NCBI RefSeq assembly: GCF_018860155.1
Contig: NZ_JAHKNI010000013.1
Location: forward strand, 1-64,000
DNA: 64,000 nt
Reading direction: 5' to 3'
DNA from: Nocardia albiluteola
GTDB taxonomy: Bacteria > Actinomycetota > Actinomycetes > Mycobacteriales > Mycobacteriaceae
Part shown: positions 42,991-51,430 of the stretch, one piece after another
Layout of the letters: each line of letters begins with the position of its first letter
Numbering within the stretch: position 1 is the first letter of the stretch
Position numbers and translations under genes: made by a program
The notes under the pieces: model-generated
Seen by the model: only the letters and a program-made list of their open reading frames with translations
Told to the model about the DNA's origin: nothing
Database searches by the model: none

Positions 42991-45078
42991 ATGTCAACGA
43001 TGACGGCTTTGATATCCGAGGGCACCGCGACGTCGCCGCTCGACGGTGCGGCGCTCGTCCCCGGCCCGGACGGTGACGCGGCGCGGCAGCCGGTTGTGCT
43101 GGCCGACGAGCGGATCGGCGTGAACGATGCCATCGCGGCGGCGCTGACGCGGTGGGTCGGGTCCATGCCCGCGCTGTATGTCGTGCTGGTCATCTTCGGG
43201 GCGTGGATGACCGCCGCGACGTGGTGGGCGCCGCTGCACCGGCTGGACCCCTACCCGTTTCCGTTCCTGCTGTTCCTGGACAACGTCGCGCAACTCGTGC
43301 TGTGCCTGGTGATCATGGTCGGGCAGCGCGTACTCGGCAAGGCCGCCGACCGGCGGGCGGTGCAGACCTACGAGAACGCGGAGGAGATCTTCCGGCAGGT
43401 CGCGGACCTGCAGGCGCACTTGGACAGGCACGACCAGGCGCTGAGCCGCGGGGTGAGCCTGCTGGAATCGCGCCCGCATCCGTGGATCGAGCGGCATCGG
43501 GTGCAGAATCCGCCGCAGGCCCGCGACGAGATGGTCAACACCAATCAGCGCATCGCAGCCTGGCTGACCAAACGCCTGGGCAATGTCTGGGCCTTCTATC
43601 TCGCCGCGGGCACGCAGGTGGTCTGGGTGCTCTCGGCCGTGCTGGGTCTGCAGCACTTCGATCGATATCCGTTCGCGTTCATGAGCTTTCTATCCACCCT
43701 GGCCCAGCTGCTGTTCATGATCATCATCATGGTCGGCCAGGACGTGCTCGGCCGCGCGGGCGATCGCCGATCCGAGCAGACGTACCTGGACGCGGAGGCC
43801 ATCCTCTACGAGTGCCGTCGTATGAAGGCGCGCCTGTCCGCCCAGGACCGCATCATCGACAGCCTCGCCGGCTACACCTCAACACACGCCGTCGAACAGC
43901 TCGCCCAGGCCGTCCACGCCGACCCCGCGCTGCGCCGGCACGAGGCGCACGCCCGCATCGTCAGCGGCAGCGCGGGATCGAACAACCCTGCCCGGCACCA
44001 GAATTGGGAAGATCTGGCCGAGGATTCCAAACACTCGTATCGGGAGCGCGCGCGGCGCCTCGGCGAGGATCTGACCGAGATCGGCTGCCTCATCGTGCCC
44101 ACCTACGATCCCGCGCTCAACGTCGTGCTCAGCGACGAGGAGGTGCAGGCCCTGGCCCGGCTCGACTACGAGCGCTGGACCGCCGGATGGGCGACCGTCG
44201 CCGCCCCGGCCGGGTATGGCATCGACACGAGCAAGGAGCCGGTCTCCTGGGACAGCCTGCCCGAGCAGGCGCGGGCCATCGGCGTCGCCGCCGCGCGACG
44301 CGTCCCGATGGCGCTGGCCCGTGCGGGATTTCAGGTGTTGCGCGACGTGCGCACGACCGACGGCGGAGCGGGCGAGGCCGACTTCACGCCGCAGGAGTGG
44401 GCCGTCCTGCAGCAGGCGCTGATGGCAGCCGGTGTGCTGGTCGCCATCGCGGAGGGGAGCGTCGACGCCGAGGAGATGTTCACCCTGGTCAAGAAGCTGC
44501 GCGAGGTCGCCATCACCCATCCGAGGCGATTCATCCGCGAGCTGGCCGGATCGTCCAGCTACGACACCGGGCTGCGGCCGGACAGTACATATGCCGAATA
44601 CACCCCGATAGCCATCGACGTGATCGCCTCCGCCGCAAGCATTGTCGGCCGGGTCGCCCCGGACGAGCTGCTTCCCTTCCAGGTTTTGCTGGGCGAGATC
44701 GCCGAGGAGGTCGGCGATGCCAACCTGGAGGGCGGCTTCTTCGGCCTCGGCGCGCAGCGCCGATTCGGCAACGAGATCACCGCGATTGCGGCGGTGTACG
44801 AGGCGGCGGGCTTGACCGTCCCCCAGTCGACCTCCACCCCGAAACCCGGTAGGGCATCGAAGGCCGGAACCACCACGCAGCCCGAGATCACCACGCAGCC
44901 CGAGATCACCACGCAGCCAGGGACTTCCACGAAGCCCGACGACGCCACCGAGCACAGTACCGCCGCCGACATCGAGACAACCGCGAGCCCAGCAAGCCCC
45001 GATGGCGCCCCGGCGCCCCGCACGGCCGCGGCGCCGGCCGATGCCATACCGCCCGAGCATCGACCGTCGGCCGAATGA
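42991..45078 (+). CDS. two DUF1003 domains fused to RyR-like and helical domains
   Basis: 695 aa from ATG 42991; ATG 42970 and 43000 are alternatives. DUF1003-like membrane modules at about 44-121 and 174-261, each with two helices and DPYPFPFLLFLDNVAQLVL / DRYPFAFMSFLSTLAQLL. Then a cytosolic part: NWEDLAEDSKHSYRERA (about 328), LARLDYERWTAGWA (about 378) and WDSLPEQARAIGVAAARR resemble RyR-domain blocks, partly duplicated. A helical domain (about 440-600) and a Thr/Pro-rich tail with TTQPEI repeats follow. Known: DUF1003 and bacterial RyR domains are uncharacterised. Inferred: four-helix membrane sensor or channel-like protein. Stands 32 bases before a CadD-like gene. Confidence 0.75.
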   Translation: MSTMTALISEGTATSPLDGAALVPGPDGDAARQPVVLADERIGVNDAIAAALTRWVGSMPALYVVLVIFGAWMTAATWWAPLHRLDPYPFPFLLFLDNVAQLVLCLVIMVGQRVLGKAADRRAVQTYENAEEIFRQVADLQAHLDRHDQALSRGVSLLESRPHPWIERHRVQNPPQARDEMVNTNQRIAAWLTKRLGNVWAFYLAAGTQVVWVLSAVLGLQHFDRYPFAFMSFLSTLAQLLFMIIIMVGQDVLGRAGDRRSEQTYLDAEAILYECRRMKARLSAQDRIIDSLAGYTSTHAVEQLAQAVHADPALRRHEAHARIVSGSAGSNNPARHQNWEDLAEDSKHSYRERARRLGEDLTEIGCLIVPTYDPALNVVLSDEEVQALARLDYERWTAGWATVAAPAGYGIDTSKEPVSWDSLPEQARAIGVAAARRVPMALARAGFQVLRDVRTTDGGAGEADFTPQEWAVLQQALMAAGVLVAIAEGSVDAEEMFTLVKKLREVAITHPRRFIRELAGSSSYDTGLRPDSTYAEYTPIAIDVIASAASIVGRVAPDELLPFQVLLGEIAEEVGDANLEGGFFGLGAQRRFGNEITAIAAVYEAAGLTVPQSTSTPKPGRASKAGTTTQPEITTQPEITTQPGTSTKPDDATEHSTAADIETTASPASPDGAPAPRTAAAPADAIPPEHRPSAE
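44875..44925 (+). repeat. short in-frame tandem repeat
   Basis: Tandem 18-base units (ACCACGCAGCCCGAGATC), two exact and one degraded, encode repeated TTQPEI in the C-terminal tail of the DUF1003/RyR-like protein. Copy number may vary between strains. Confidence 0.7.
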
Positions 45079-45109
45079 ATCCCCCGTCGCCGATCCCGGA
45101 GCAGTCGCG

Positions 45110-45709
45110 GTGACCGCCGAACAATTGGTGATGGCGGTCGTCGCCTTCGTCGGCACCGCCGTCGACGACCTGGTCGTGCTGGCCGCACTCTTCCTGACGC
45201 GCAGCGTATCCGGACGTCCCCGCGCCTGGGCGATCGTCGGTGGTCAGTACGTCGGATATGCCGCGATCCTGGTCCTGGCGCTGGCGGCGGCGTCGGGCCT
45301 GCGTATCGTGCCCAACCGCTGGATCTGGCTGCTCGGGCTGGTTCCGATCGCCTTCGGTATCTGGAGCCTGTGGCAGCTACGCGGCACCGCCGCGATCGAC
45401 CGAAAGCCGCTGGCGTGCAGTATGTCCGGCATTGCCACGCTCGCATTTGCCAACGGCGCGGACAATATCGCCATCTTCACGCCCCTGTTCCGCAGCCTCC
45501 GCATCTCCGGTTCCGTGCTGACCGCGGTCCTGTTCCTGGCGTTGATCGGACTCTGGTGCGCGATCGGAGCGGCGCTGGGCACCAACCGTGCCGCCGCGGC
45601 CACCGCGGGCCGCGTCGCGCACTGGCTGGTGCCGCTGGTCTTCATCGGCATCGGGCTGCTCGTCGTCATCGATGGCGGAGCCACGCTGGCGGCCCGGCAC
45701 TCAGGGTAA
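45110..45709 (+). CDS. CadD-like cadmium resistance transporter
   Basis: 199 aa from GTG 45110 (GGAG upstream). Five to six membrane helices; helix I reads FVGTAVDDLVVLAALFL, with the Asp pair typical of the CadD family, and a later ANGADNIAIFTPLF repeats the acidic motif, as in LysE-superfamily exporters. Known: staphylococcal CadD gives Cd2+ resistance. Whether this one moves Cd2+ is untested. Immediately downstream of the DUF1003/RyR-like gene on the same strand, so it may be co-transcribed. Confidence 0.82.
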   Translation: MTAEQLVMAVVAFVGTAVDDLVVLAALFLTRSVSGRPRAWAIVGGQYVGYAAILVLALAAASGLRIVPNRWIWLLGLVPIAFGIWSLWQLRGTAAIDRKPLACSMSGIATLAFANGADNIAIFTPLFRSLRISGSVLTAVLFLALIGLWCAIGAALGTNRAAAATAGRVAHWLVPLVFIGIGLLVVIDGGATLAARHSG

Positions 45710-45759
45710 GGCTCAGGCGTGTTCGTGCACCGGCGAGACAGTTGCCGGGCGGTCCGGGC

Positions 45760-46407
45760 TCATCCCGCCGGCTGCCAGCGGTAGGCGAATTCGCCGGGCT
45801 CGGGTGGCGGGCCGGGCAGCTCCGAGTCGACCGTCAGGCCGTCGATGATCACGGACAGCATGCGGCGGCGGAACTGCGCGGCACGAACCGGGTCGGGATG
45901 GGTTATGGCGGAGCAGGATTCGAGGATCAGGCCGATGTCGGTGGTGGCGATCCCGGCGCGCAGACGACCGGATCGGCCGGCCCGGCGGAGGATGTCCTCG
46001 CTCAGCTCACCCGAGCGGACGACCTCCGGCACGATCTCGTCGTCGGGGGTGAAGGTGCCGGCGAGACGCACGGCCAGCGAATGGACGTCGGCGTCGACCA
46101 CTCGATGCAGGAACTCCACCAGCACCTGCCAGTCGTCCGGATTCTGTAGCGCTGCTTCAGCTTCGGCGTTGAAGCGACGCAGGCCGTTGTAGCAGAGGGT
46201 GCGCAGCAGCGCCTCCTTGGACGGGTAGCGGCGATACAGCGCACTGATCCCGACACCGGCCCGCTCGGCCACCGCGGCGATGGGGGCGCCCGCATCGGCG
46301 AGGAACACCTCGCGGGCGGCATCCAGGATGATTCCGTCGTTACGGGCGGCCTGAGCCCTGCGGCCCGACAGACCCTTGAGAGCTGGGGTTTCGGCGGTAT
46401 TCGGCAT
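45760..46407 (-). CDS. TetR-family regulator divergent from epoxide hydrolase
   Basis: 215 aa. N-terminal helix-turn-helix (IILDAAREVFLADAGAPIAAVAERAG ... ALYRRYPSKEALLRTL, about 25-75) and a C-terminal TetR_C domain. A paralogous remnant lies at 42640-42810. The 87-bp gap to the epoxide hydrolase gene contains two palindromes likely bound by this protein. Inferred: repressor of the epoxide hydrolase, relieved by an epoxide or a related ligand. Confidence 0.88.
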   Translation of the reverse strand: MPNTAETPALKGLSGRRAQAARNDGIILDAAREVFLADAGAPIAAVAERAGVGISALYRRYPSKEALLRTLCYNGLRRFNAEAEAALQNPDDWQVLVEFLHRVVDADVHSLAVRLAGTFTPDDEIVPEVVRSGELSEDILRRAGRSGRLRAGIATTDIGLILESCSAITHPDPVRAAQFRRRMLSVIIDGLTVDSELPGPPPEPGEFAYRWQPAG

Positions 46408-46427
46408 GGGTTCAGACTAACAGTTGA

Positions 46428-46464
46428 AACGGAATGATCCGTTCTGATAGAGTTCAATCAGAAC
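46428..46464. promoter_or_regulatory. double operator between tetR and epoxide hydrolase
   Basis: AACGGA-ATGA-TCCGTT (46428-46443; perfect 6-bp arms) overlaps GTTCTGAT - 8 bases - ATCAGAAC (46441-46464; perfect 8-bp arms). Both lie in the AT-richer divergent gap, fitting cooperative TetR dimer binding. Confidence 0.65.
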
Positions 46465-46494
46465 AAAGTATTCCGTTCCAATAAGGGAGACATC

Positions 46495-47631
46495 ATGACC
46501 GCCACCATCCACCCCTTCCGCATCGACGTCCCCCAGGTCCAGCTGGACGATCTGGCCGACCGACTGCGCCGGGCCCTGTGGCCGAGCGAGCTGCCGGCCG
46601 TCGGCGACGCCTATGGCGTACCCGGCGATCGGGTGCGCGCGCTGGCTCAGTACTGGCTCGACGAATTCGACTGGCGCGCATTGGAAACCCGGCTGAACAC
46701 CTACCCGCAGTTCGTCACCGAGATCGATGGCGAGGACATTCATTTCCTGTACGTCCGCTCGACCCGCGACGACGCGACCCCGGTGATCCTCACCCACGGC
46801 TGGCCGGGTTCGATCCTGGAATTCCTCGACCTCATCGCACCGCTGACCGAGCCCGAATCGGCCGACGCGCCCGCCTTCCACGTGGTGATTCCCTCCCTGC
46901 CGGGCTACGGATTCTCCGGACCGACCCACACCACCGGATGGGGTTGTCACCGCACCGCGCGCGCCTGGCTGGAGTTGATGGACCGGCTGGGCTACGCGCG
47001 CTTCGCCGCGATCGGCAACGACGGCGGTTCGATGGTCTCGCCCGAGATGGCCCGCATCGCGCCCGACCGCCTGATCGGAGTCCATGTGACACAACTGTTT
47101 TCGTTCCCCTCCGGCGACCCCGCCGAGATGGAGGGGCTGTCACAGGAGGATGCGGCCGCGCTGGCGCACCTGCAGTGGTTCATGGACAACAAGATGGCGT
47201 TCAACATCCTGCACAGCCAGCAGCCGCAGACCCTGGCCTATGCGCTCGCCGATTCCCCGCTGGGGCTGCTCGGCTGGAACGCCCAGCTGTTCGGCGAGTC
47301 CCTGGACGCGGACTTCGTGATCGGCAACGTGGCGATCTATTGGCTCACCGGCACCGCGGCCTCCGCGATCCGCTTCTACTACGAGGACGCGCACGCCCCC
47401 CGGTCCGCCCCGGAGCCCACCACCGTGCCCATCGCGCTGGCCATGTTCAAGGGCGATTTCCAGTCGATCCGGCGATTCGCCGAGCGCGACCACAAGAAGA
47501 TCGTCAGTTGGAACAGTTACGACGTCAGCTCGGGGAGCACCAGCGCCAACGACGCCGCCGGGCACTACGCCGCGCACGAGGCGCCCGAGGTGCTGCTCGC
47601 CGATATCCGGCAGTTCTTCGCCGGGCTGTGA
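46495..47631 (+). CDS. epoxide hydrolase (EHN family)
   Basis: 378 aa. N-terminal EHN domain (IHPFRIDVPQVQLDDLADRL, about 1-110) as in microsomal epoxide hydrolase, then the alpha/beta-hydrolase part: HGWPGS oxyanion motif, nucleophile Asp in IGNDGGSM, and catalytic His in GHYAAHEAPE near the C-terminus. Opens epoxides to diols. Regulated by the divergent TetR gene. Substrate unknown. Confidence 0.92.
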   Translation: MTATIHPFRIDVPQVQLDDLADRLRRALWPSELPAVGDAYGVPGDRVRALAQYWLDEFDWRALETRLNTYPQFVTEIDGEDIHFLYVRSTRDDATPVILTHGWPGSILEFLDLIAPLTEPESADAPAFHVVIPSLPGYGFSGPTHTTGWGCHRTARAWLELMDRLGYARFAAIGNDGGSMVSPEMARIAPDRLIGVHVTQLFSFPSGDPAEMEGLSQEDAAALAHLQWFMDNKMAFNILHSQQPQTLAYALADSPLGLLGWNAQLFGESLDADFVIGNVAIYWLTGTAASAIRFYYEDAHAPRSAPEPTTVPIALAMFKGDFQSIRRFAERDHKKIVSWNSYDVSSGSTSANDAAGHYAAHEAPEVLLADIRQFFAGL

Positions 47632-47715
47632 TCGCCGCGAGCAGGGGCATCAGCCGTCGCCGCGACACCCGGCCCCGAGCAGATGCTCCGAGCTCGCCAC
47701 CACCCGTTCCAGGCC

Positions 47716-48861
47716 CTAGGCGTGTTCGTGCAGCACGCCCCAGGACGGGAACGGGTCCGGGTACGCCGCCCAGGCCCGCGGCCCGGCGGCGAGCTCGGCA
47801 TCGGTGAGCAGCGCCGAGGTGAGCAGGTCCCGCACGTGCGGGCGGTCCAGGCGCACGCCGATGAAGACGATCTCCTGCCCCGGCGGCATCTCCAGCGAAC
47901 TCCAGTAACCGCCCGCCTCGAACGTCAGGTTCGGCCCCGCCTGCGACCAGATGGCGGCCAGCTCCGGGCGCGAGGCCAGCCAGCAGAAGCCCTTGCTGCG
48001 CAGCAGCCGATTCAGCTGGGCGAGAGCGGATTCCAGGCGTTGCGGATGGAAGGGCCGGTCGGCGGTGAAGGTCAGGCTGCTGATGCCGTACTCCTCGGTC
48101 TCGGGGGTGTGCCCGCCCGACAATTCCTCTTCCCAGCCGTCGAATTGGGCCGCGGTCTCGGGGCTGTAGCGGCCGGTGCCCAGCACCTCGTCCAGTTCGA
48201 CCACGCCGTGGGTGGATCGCAGGATGCGCGCCGCGGGGTTCATGCGACGGATCGTGGCCTCCACGGTGCCAACGGCATTCGCGCTCACCAGGTCGGTCTT
48301 GTTGAGTATCAGCACATTCGCGAACTCGACCTGATCGACGAGCAGGTCGGCGATGGTGCGCTCGTCCCCCTCTCCGGCCTGCATGTTCCGCTCCGCCAGG
48401 GCCTGTCCCTGCACCACCTCGGCGAGGAAGGTGGAGGCGTCGACCACGGTCACCATGGTGTCCAGCCGGGCGAGATCGCCGAGCCGGAAGCCATCCTCGA
48501 ATTCCCATTCGAAGGTGGCCGCGACCGGCATCGGCTCGGAGATTCCGGTCGATTCGATGACCAGCTGATCGAATCGACCCTCGCGCGCCAGCTTCCCGAC
48601 CGATTCGATCAGATCCTCACGCAGCGTGCAGCAGATGCAGCCGTTGGTCAGCTCGACCAGTTTCTCCTGGGTGCGGTCCAGGTGGCCCTGGCCCGCGACG
48701 AGCGCGGCGTCGATGTTCACCTCGCTCATGTCATTCACGATCACCGCCACGCGGCGGCCGTCGCGGTTGGCGAGGATGTGGTTGAGCAGGGTCGTCTTGC
48801 CCGCGCCGAGGAATCCGGACAGGACGGTGACGGGCAGCGGGGCCTGGGTCGATTCGGTCAC
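47716..48861 (-). CDS. COG0523 (CobW/ZigA-like) GTP-binding metallochaperone
   Basis: 381 aa from GTG 48861; the open frame continues upstream through the Zur-like box and beyond, which cannot be coding. Walker A GFLGAGKTT (residues about 16-24), metal motif GCICCTLRED, ESTGISEP, NKTDLV, and a C-terminal CobW_C domain. Known: Zur-regulated members transfer zinc to client enzymes under zinc starvation. The box TAATGATAATCGTTTTCATTA immediately upstream supports that role. Divergent from thiD. Confidence 0.9.
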   Translation of the reverse strand: MTESTQAPLPVTVLSGFLGAGKTTLLNHILANRDGRRVAVIVNDMSEVNIDAALVAGQGHLDRTQEKLVELTNGCICCTLREDLIESVGKLAREGRFDQLVIESTGISEPMPVAATFEWEFEDGFRLGDLARLDTMVTVVDASTFLAEVVQGQALAERNMQAGEGDERTIADLLVDQVEFANVLILNKTDLVSANAVGTVEATIRRMNPAARILRSTHGVVELDEVLGTGRYSPETAAQFDGWEEELSGGHTPETEEYGISSLTFTADRPFHPQRLESALAQLNRLLRSKGFCWLASRPELAAIWSQAGPNLTFEAGGYWSSLEMPPGQEIVFIGVRLDRPHVRDLLTSALLTDAELAAGPRAWAAYPDPFPSWGVLHEHA

Positions 48862-48865
48862 AAAG

Positions 48866-48886
48866 TAATGATAATCGTTTTCATTA
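48866..48886. promoter_or_regulatory. Zur-like (Fur-family) box
   Basis: TAATGATAATCGTTTTCATTA: imperfect palindrome matching at 8 of 10 arm positions around a central C, AT-rich within a GC-rich genome. It lies 5-25 bases before the COG0523 start. Resembles actinobacterial Zur sites. Confidence 0.7.
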
Positions 48887-48934
48887 AGCTCGGTCGCGGC
48901 GGGTCTCGGATCGGCGCGTCGTAGTGTTTGGCTC

Positions 48935-49783
48935 GTGGAACTGTTACCTCTGACACCCGATGGCCGCACCCCGGTCCGCGCGCTGACCATCGCCGGAACC
49001 GATTCCGGCGGCGGCGCGGGCATCCAGGCCGACACCCGAACCATGGCCATGCTGGGCGTGCACGCCTGCGTCGCGGTGGCGGCGGTAACGGTGCAGAACT
49101 CGGTGGGGGTCAGCGGATTTCACGAGATTCCGCCGCAGGTCGTCGCGGATCAGGTGCGTGTGGTGGTGAGCGATATCGGTATCGGCGCCGCCAAGACCGG
49201 CATGCTCGCCTCGACCGCGATCATCGAGGCCGTCGCGCAGGTGTGCCGGGAGGTGGGCATCGGGCGTGACGGCACGATCCCGCTGGTGGTCGATCCGGTG
49301 GCGGCCTCCATGCACGGCGACCCGCTGCTGCACGCGGAGGCCCTGGATGCGGTGCGGCACACGCTGATTCCGCTCGCCACCGTCGTCACCCCGAATCTGG
49401 ACGAGGTGCGCCTGCTCACCGGCGTCGACGTCGTCGACGATCGCACCGCCCGCAAGGCCGCCGAGGCGCTGCTCGCCCTTGGCCCGCGGTGGGCGATCGT
49501 GAAGGGCGGGCACCTGCGCTCCTCGGAACTCAGCACCGACCTGCTGTACGACGGCGACACCTTCCGCGAGCTGACCGCCCCGCGCATCGCCACCGGCAAC
49601 GACCACGGCGGCGGCGACACCCTGGCCGCGGCCACCGCCTGCGCGCTCGCACACGGATACCCGGTCCCCGAGGCGGTGGCCTTCGCGAAGGAGTGGACGC
49701 GGCGCTGTCTGGAGGCCTCGTACGATCTCGGGGCGGGGCACGGGCCGGTCTCGCCGCTGTGGCGTTTACATCAAACGAAGTAG
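48935..49783 (+). CDS. thiD: hydroxymethylpyrimidine/phosphomethylpyrimidine kinase
   Basis: 282 aa from GTG 48935. Ribokinase-fold enzyme of thiamine synthesis, phosphorylating HMP and HMP-P made by ThiC. Motifs: IAGTDSGGGAGIQAD at the N-terminus, DPVAAS, TPNLDE, KGGH and the anion-hole segment. Odd: where many ThiD proteins have GTGCTLS, this one has HGGGDTLAA, with Asp as in the wider ribokinase family. No TPP riboswitch was seen upstream. Confidence 0.92.
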   Translation: MELLPLTPDGRTPVRALTIAGTDSGGGAGIQADTRTMAMLGVHACVAVAAVTVQNSVGVSGFHEIPPQVVADQVRVVVSDIGIGAAKTGMLASTAIIEAVAQVCREVGIGRDGTIPLVVDPVAASMHGDPLLHAEALDAVRHTLIPLATVVTPNLDEVRLLTGVDVVDDRTARKAAEALLALGPRWAIVKGGHLRSSELSTDLLYDGDTFRELTAPRIATGNDHGGGDTLAAATACALAHGYPVPEAVAFAKEWTRRCLEASYDLGAGHGPVSPLWRLHQTK

Positions 49784-49896
49784 CATGCCAGATTGTCGCG
49801 GCGGAACGGCATTTCGCAAGCTCAGGAGCGTCCCTCACAGATATCTCACAGCTTGACCGCAGCCTCGCCCAAGACTGGTACTCAAGGGTGGTGACC

Positions 49897-51141
49897 ATGA
49901 CCGACACCGCTACGGCCGCCTTCGAGTGCGAACCGGCCGATGCCGTACTGACTCCGGTGCTGGATGTGGTGATCCCGGTCTACAACGAGGAGCGCGATCT
50001 CGACGGCTGTGTGCGCCGGCTCCATGCATTCCTGGAGAACGGTTTCCCGTTCACCGCACGCATCACCATCGCCGACAACGCCTCGACCGACACCACCCTC
50101 GACGTCGCGCGGGATCTGGCGGACGAGTTCGAGAACGTGCGGGTGGTGCACCTGGACCGCAAGGGCCGCGGCCGCGCGCTGCGGGCGGTCTGGGAGGCCT
50201 CGGACGCCGAGGTCGTCGCGTACATGGACGTGGATCTGTCCACCGATCTCAATGCGCTGCTGCCGCTGGTCGCCCCCCTGGTGTCCGGCCACTCGGACCT
50301 GGCGATCGGCACCCGGCTGGCGAAGTCCTCACGGGTCGTGCGCGGACCCAAGCGCGAATTCATCTCCCGCTGCTACAACCTGATCCTCAAGGCCTCCCTG
50401 CAGGCACGCTTCTCCGACGCCCAGTGCGGCTTCAAGGCCATGCGCACCGACGTCGGCCAGCTCGTGCTGCCGCTGGTGCAGGATGGCGAGTGGTTCTTCG
50501 ACACCGAACTGCTGGTGATCGCCGAGCGCGCCGGACTGCGCATCCACGAGGTGCCGGTGGACTGGATCGACGACCCGGACTCCCGCGTGGACATCATCGA
50601 CACCGCGCGCAAGGACCTGCAGGGGGTGTGGCGGCTGGGCCGGGCGCTGGCCACCGGCGCGCTGCCCATCAACGAGCTGCGCGCGGCGATCGGCCGCGAA
50701 CCGCTCGTGGAGGGGGTGCCGCTCGGTATGGTCGGGCAGGCCGTGCGCTTCGGCATCGTCGGCGCGGTCTCCACGCTGACCTACATGGTCCTGTTCCTGT
50801 TGCTGCAGCCGCTCACCGGCGGCCAGGTGGCGAACTTCCTGGCGCTGCTGATCACCGCGATCGGCAACACCGCGGCCAACCGGGCGTTCACGTTCGGGGT
50901 GCGCGGTTCGACCAAGGCGTTCTCGCATCAGGTCCAGGGCCTGCTCATCTTCGCCTTCACGTGGGGCCTGACCAGTGGTTCGCTGTTCGCGCTGCATCAC
51001 TGGGCGCCGAAGGCGGTGGTGCACCTGGAACTGCTGGTGCTGGTGGTCGCCAACCTGATCGCGACGCTGATCCGATTCCTGGGACTGCGGTGGGTGTTCC
51101 GTAATGCGGTCGGTGGGCAGCGAGTGGTCGAGACGATCTGA
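49897..51141 (+). CDS. GT2 glycosyltransferase fused to a GtrA-like membrane domain
   Basis: 414 aa from ATG 49897. Residues about 18-250 form a GT-A domain of the DPM1/dolichol-phosphate type (VVIPVYNEERDL, DNASTDTT, YMDVDLSTDL as the DxD metal site). Residues about 280-405 are a GtrA-like four-helix membrane domain (GQAVRFGIVGAVSTLTYM ... RFLGLRWVFRN). Inferred: transfers a sugar from a nucleotide to polyprenyl phosphate and helps flip or retain it at the membrane, for cell-wall or glycolipid assembly. Sugar not known. Ends before a strong terminator. Confidence 0.9.
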   Translation: MTDTATAAFECEPADAVLTPVLDVVIPVYNEERDLDGCVRRLHAFLENGFPFTARITIADNASTDTTLDVARDLADEFENVRVVHLDRKGRGRALRAVWEASDAEVVAYMDVDLSTDLNALLPLVAPLVSGHSDLAIGTRLAKSSRVVRGPKREFISRCYNLILKASLQARFSDAQCGFKAMRTDVGQLVLPLVQDGEWFFDTELLVIAERAGLRIHEVPVDWIDDPDSRVDIIDTARKDLQGVWRLGRALATGALPINELRAAIGREPLVEGVPLGMVGQAVRFGIVGAVSTLTYMVLFLLLQPLTGGQVANFLALLITAIGNTAANRAFTFGVRGSTKAFSHQVQGLLIFAFTWGLTSGSLFALHHWAPKAVVHLELLVLVVANLIATLIRFLGLRWVFRNAVGGQRVVETI

Positions 51142-51234
51142 CGCCGCGGTGCCGATCTCGCTTGGGCCGCAATAGATCTGGAACGGGACGACGAATCCGT
51201 CGGGCCGGCAGGGACTTTCGGCTGGTGAAAGAAC

Positions 51235-51267
51235 TGTGGCTCATGCTCTGTACGAGCATGAGCCACA
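51235..51267. terminator. rho-independent terminator
   Basis: Perfect 14-bp arms TGTGGCTCATGCTC (51235-51248) and GAGCATGAGCCACA (51254-51267), five-base loop, followed on the plus strand by TTTTG. Serves the glycosyltransferase gene and, in the other direction, the tRNA-Glu transcript. Confidence 0.85.
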
Positions 51268-51272
51268 TTTTG

Positions 51273-51345
51273 TAGTCCCGACGGGATTTGAACCCGCGCT
51301 ACCGCCTTGAGAGGGCGGCGTCCTAGGCCGCTAGACGACGGGACC
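51273..51345 (-). tRNA. tRNA-Glu (anticodon CUC)
   Basis: 73 nt on the minus strand. Acceptor GGTCCCG pairs with CGGGACT (one G-U). The D-arm CTAGCGGCCTAG, anticodon stem CCGCC/GGCGG with loop CTCTCAA (anticodon CTC), and T-arm GCGGGTTCAAATCCCGT are all intact. CCA is not encoded. Very close to the M. tuberculosis tRNA-Glu sequence as recalled. Confidence 0.95.
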
Positions 51346-51430
51346 AGAACAAGCGTTGTTCAGAGTAGCCGCCCGCGGGCCTAGGACCAAATCGGGTTAC
51401 CCCGGTCACAGCCGTTGCGCTAGGGCGCCC

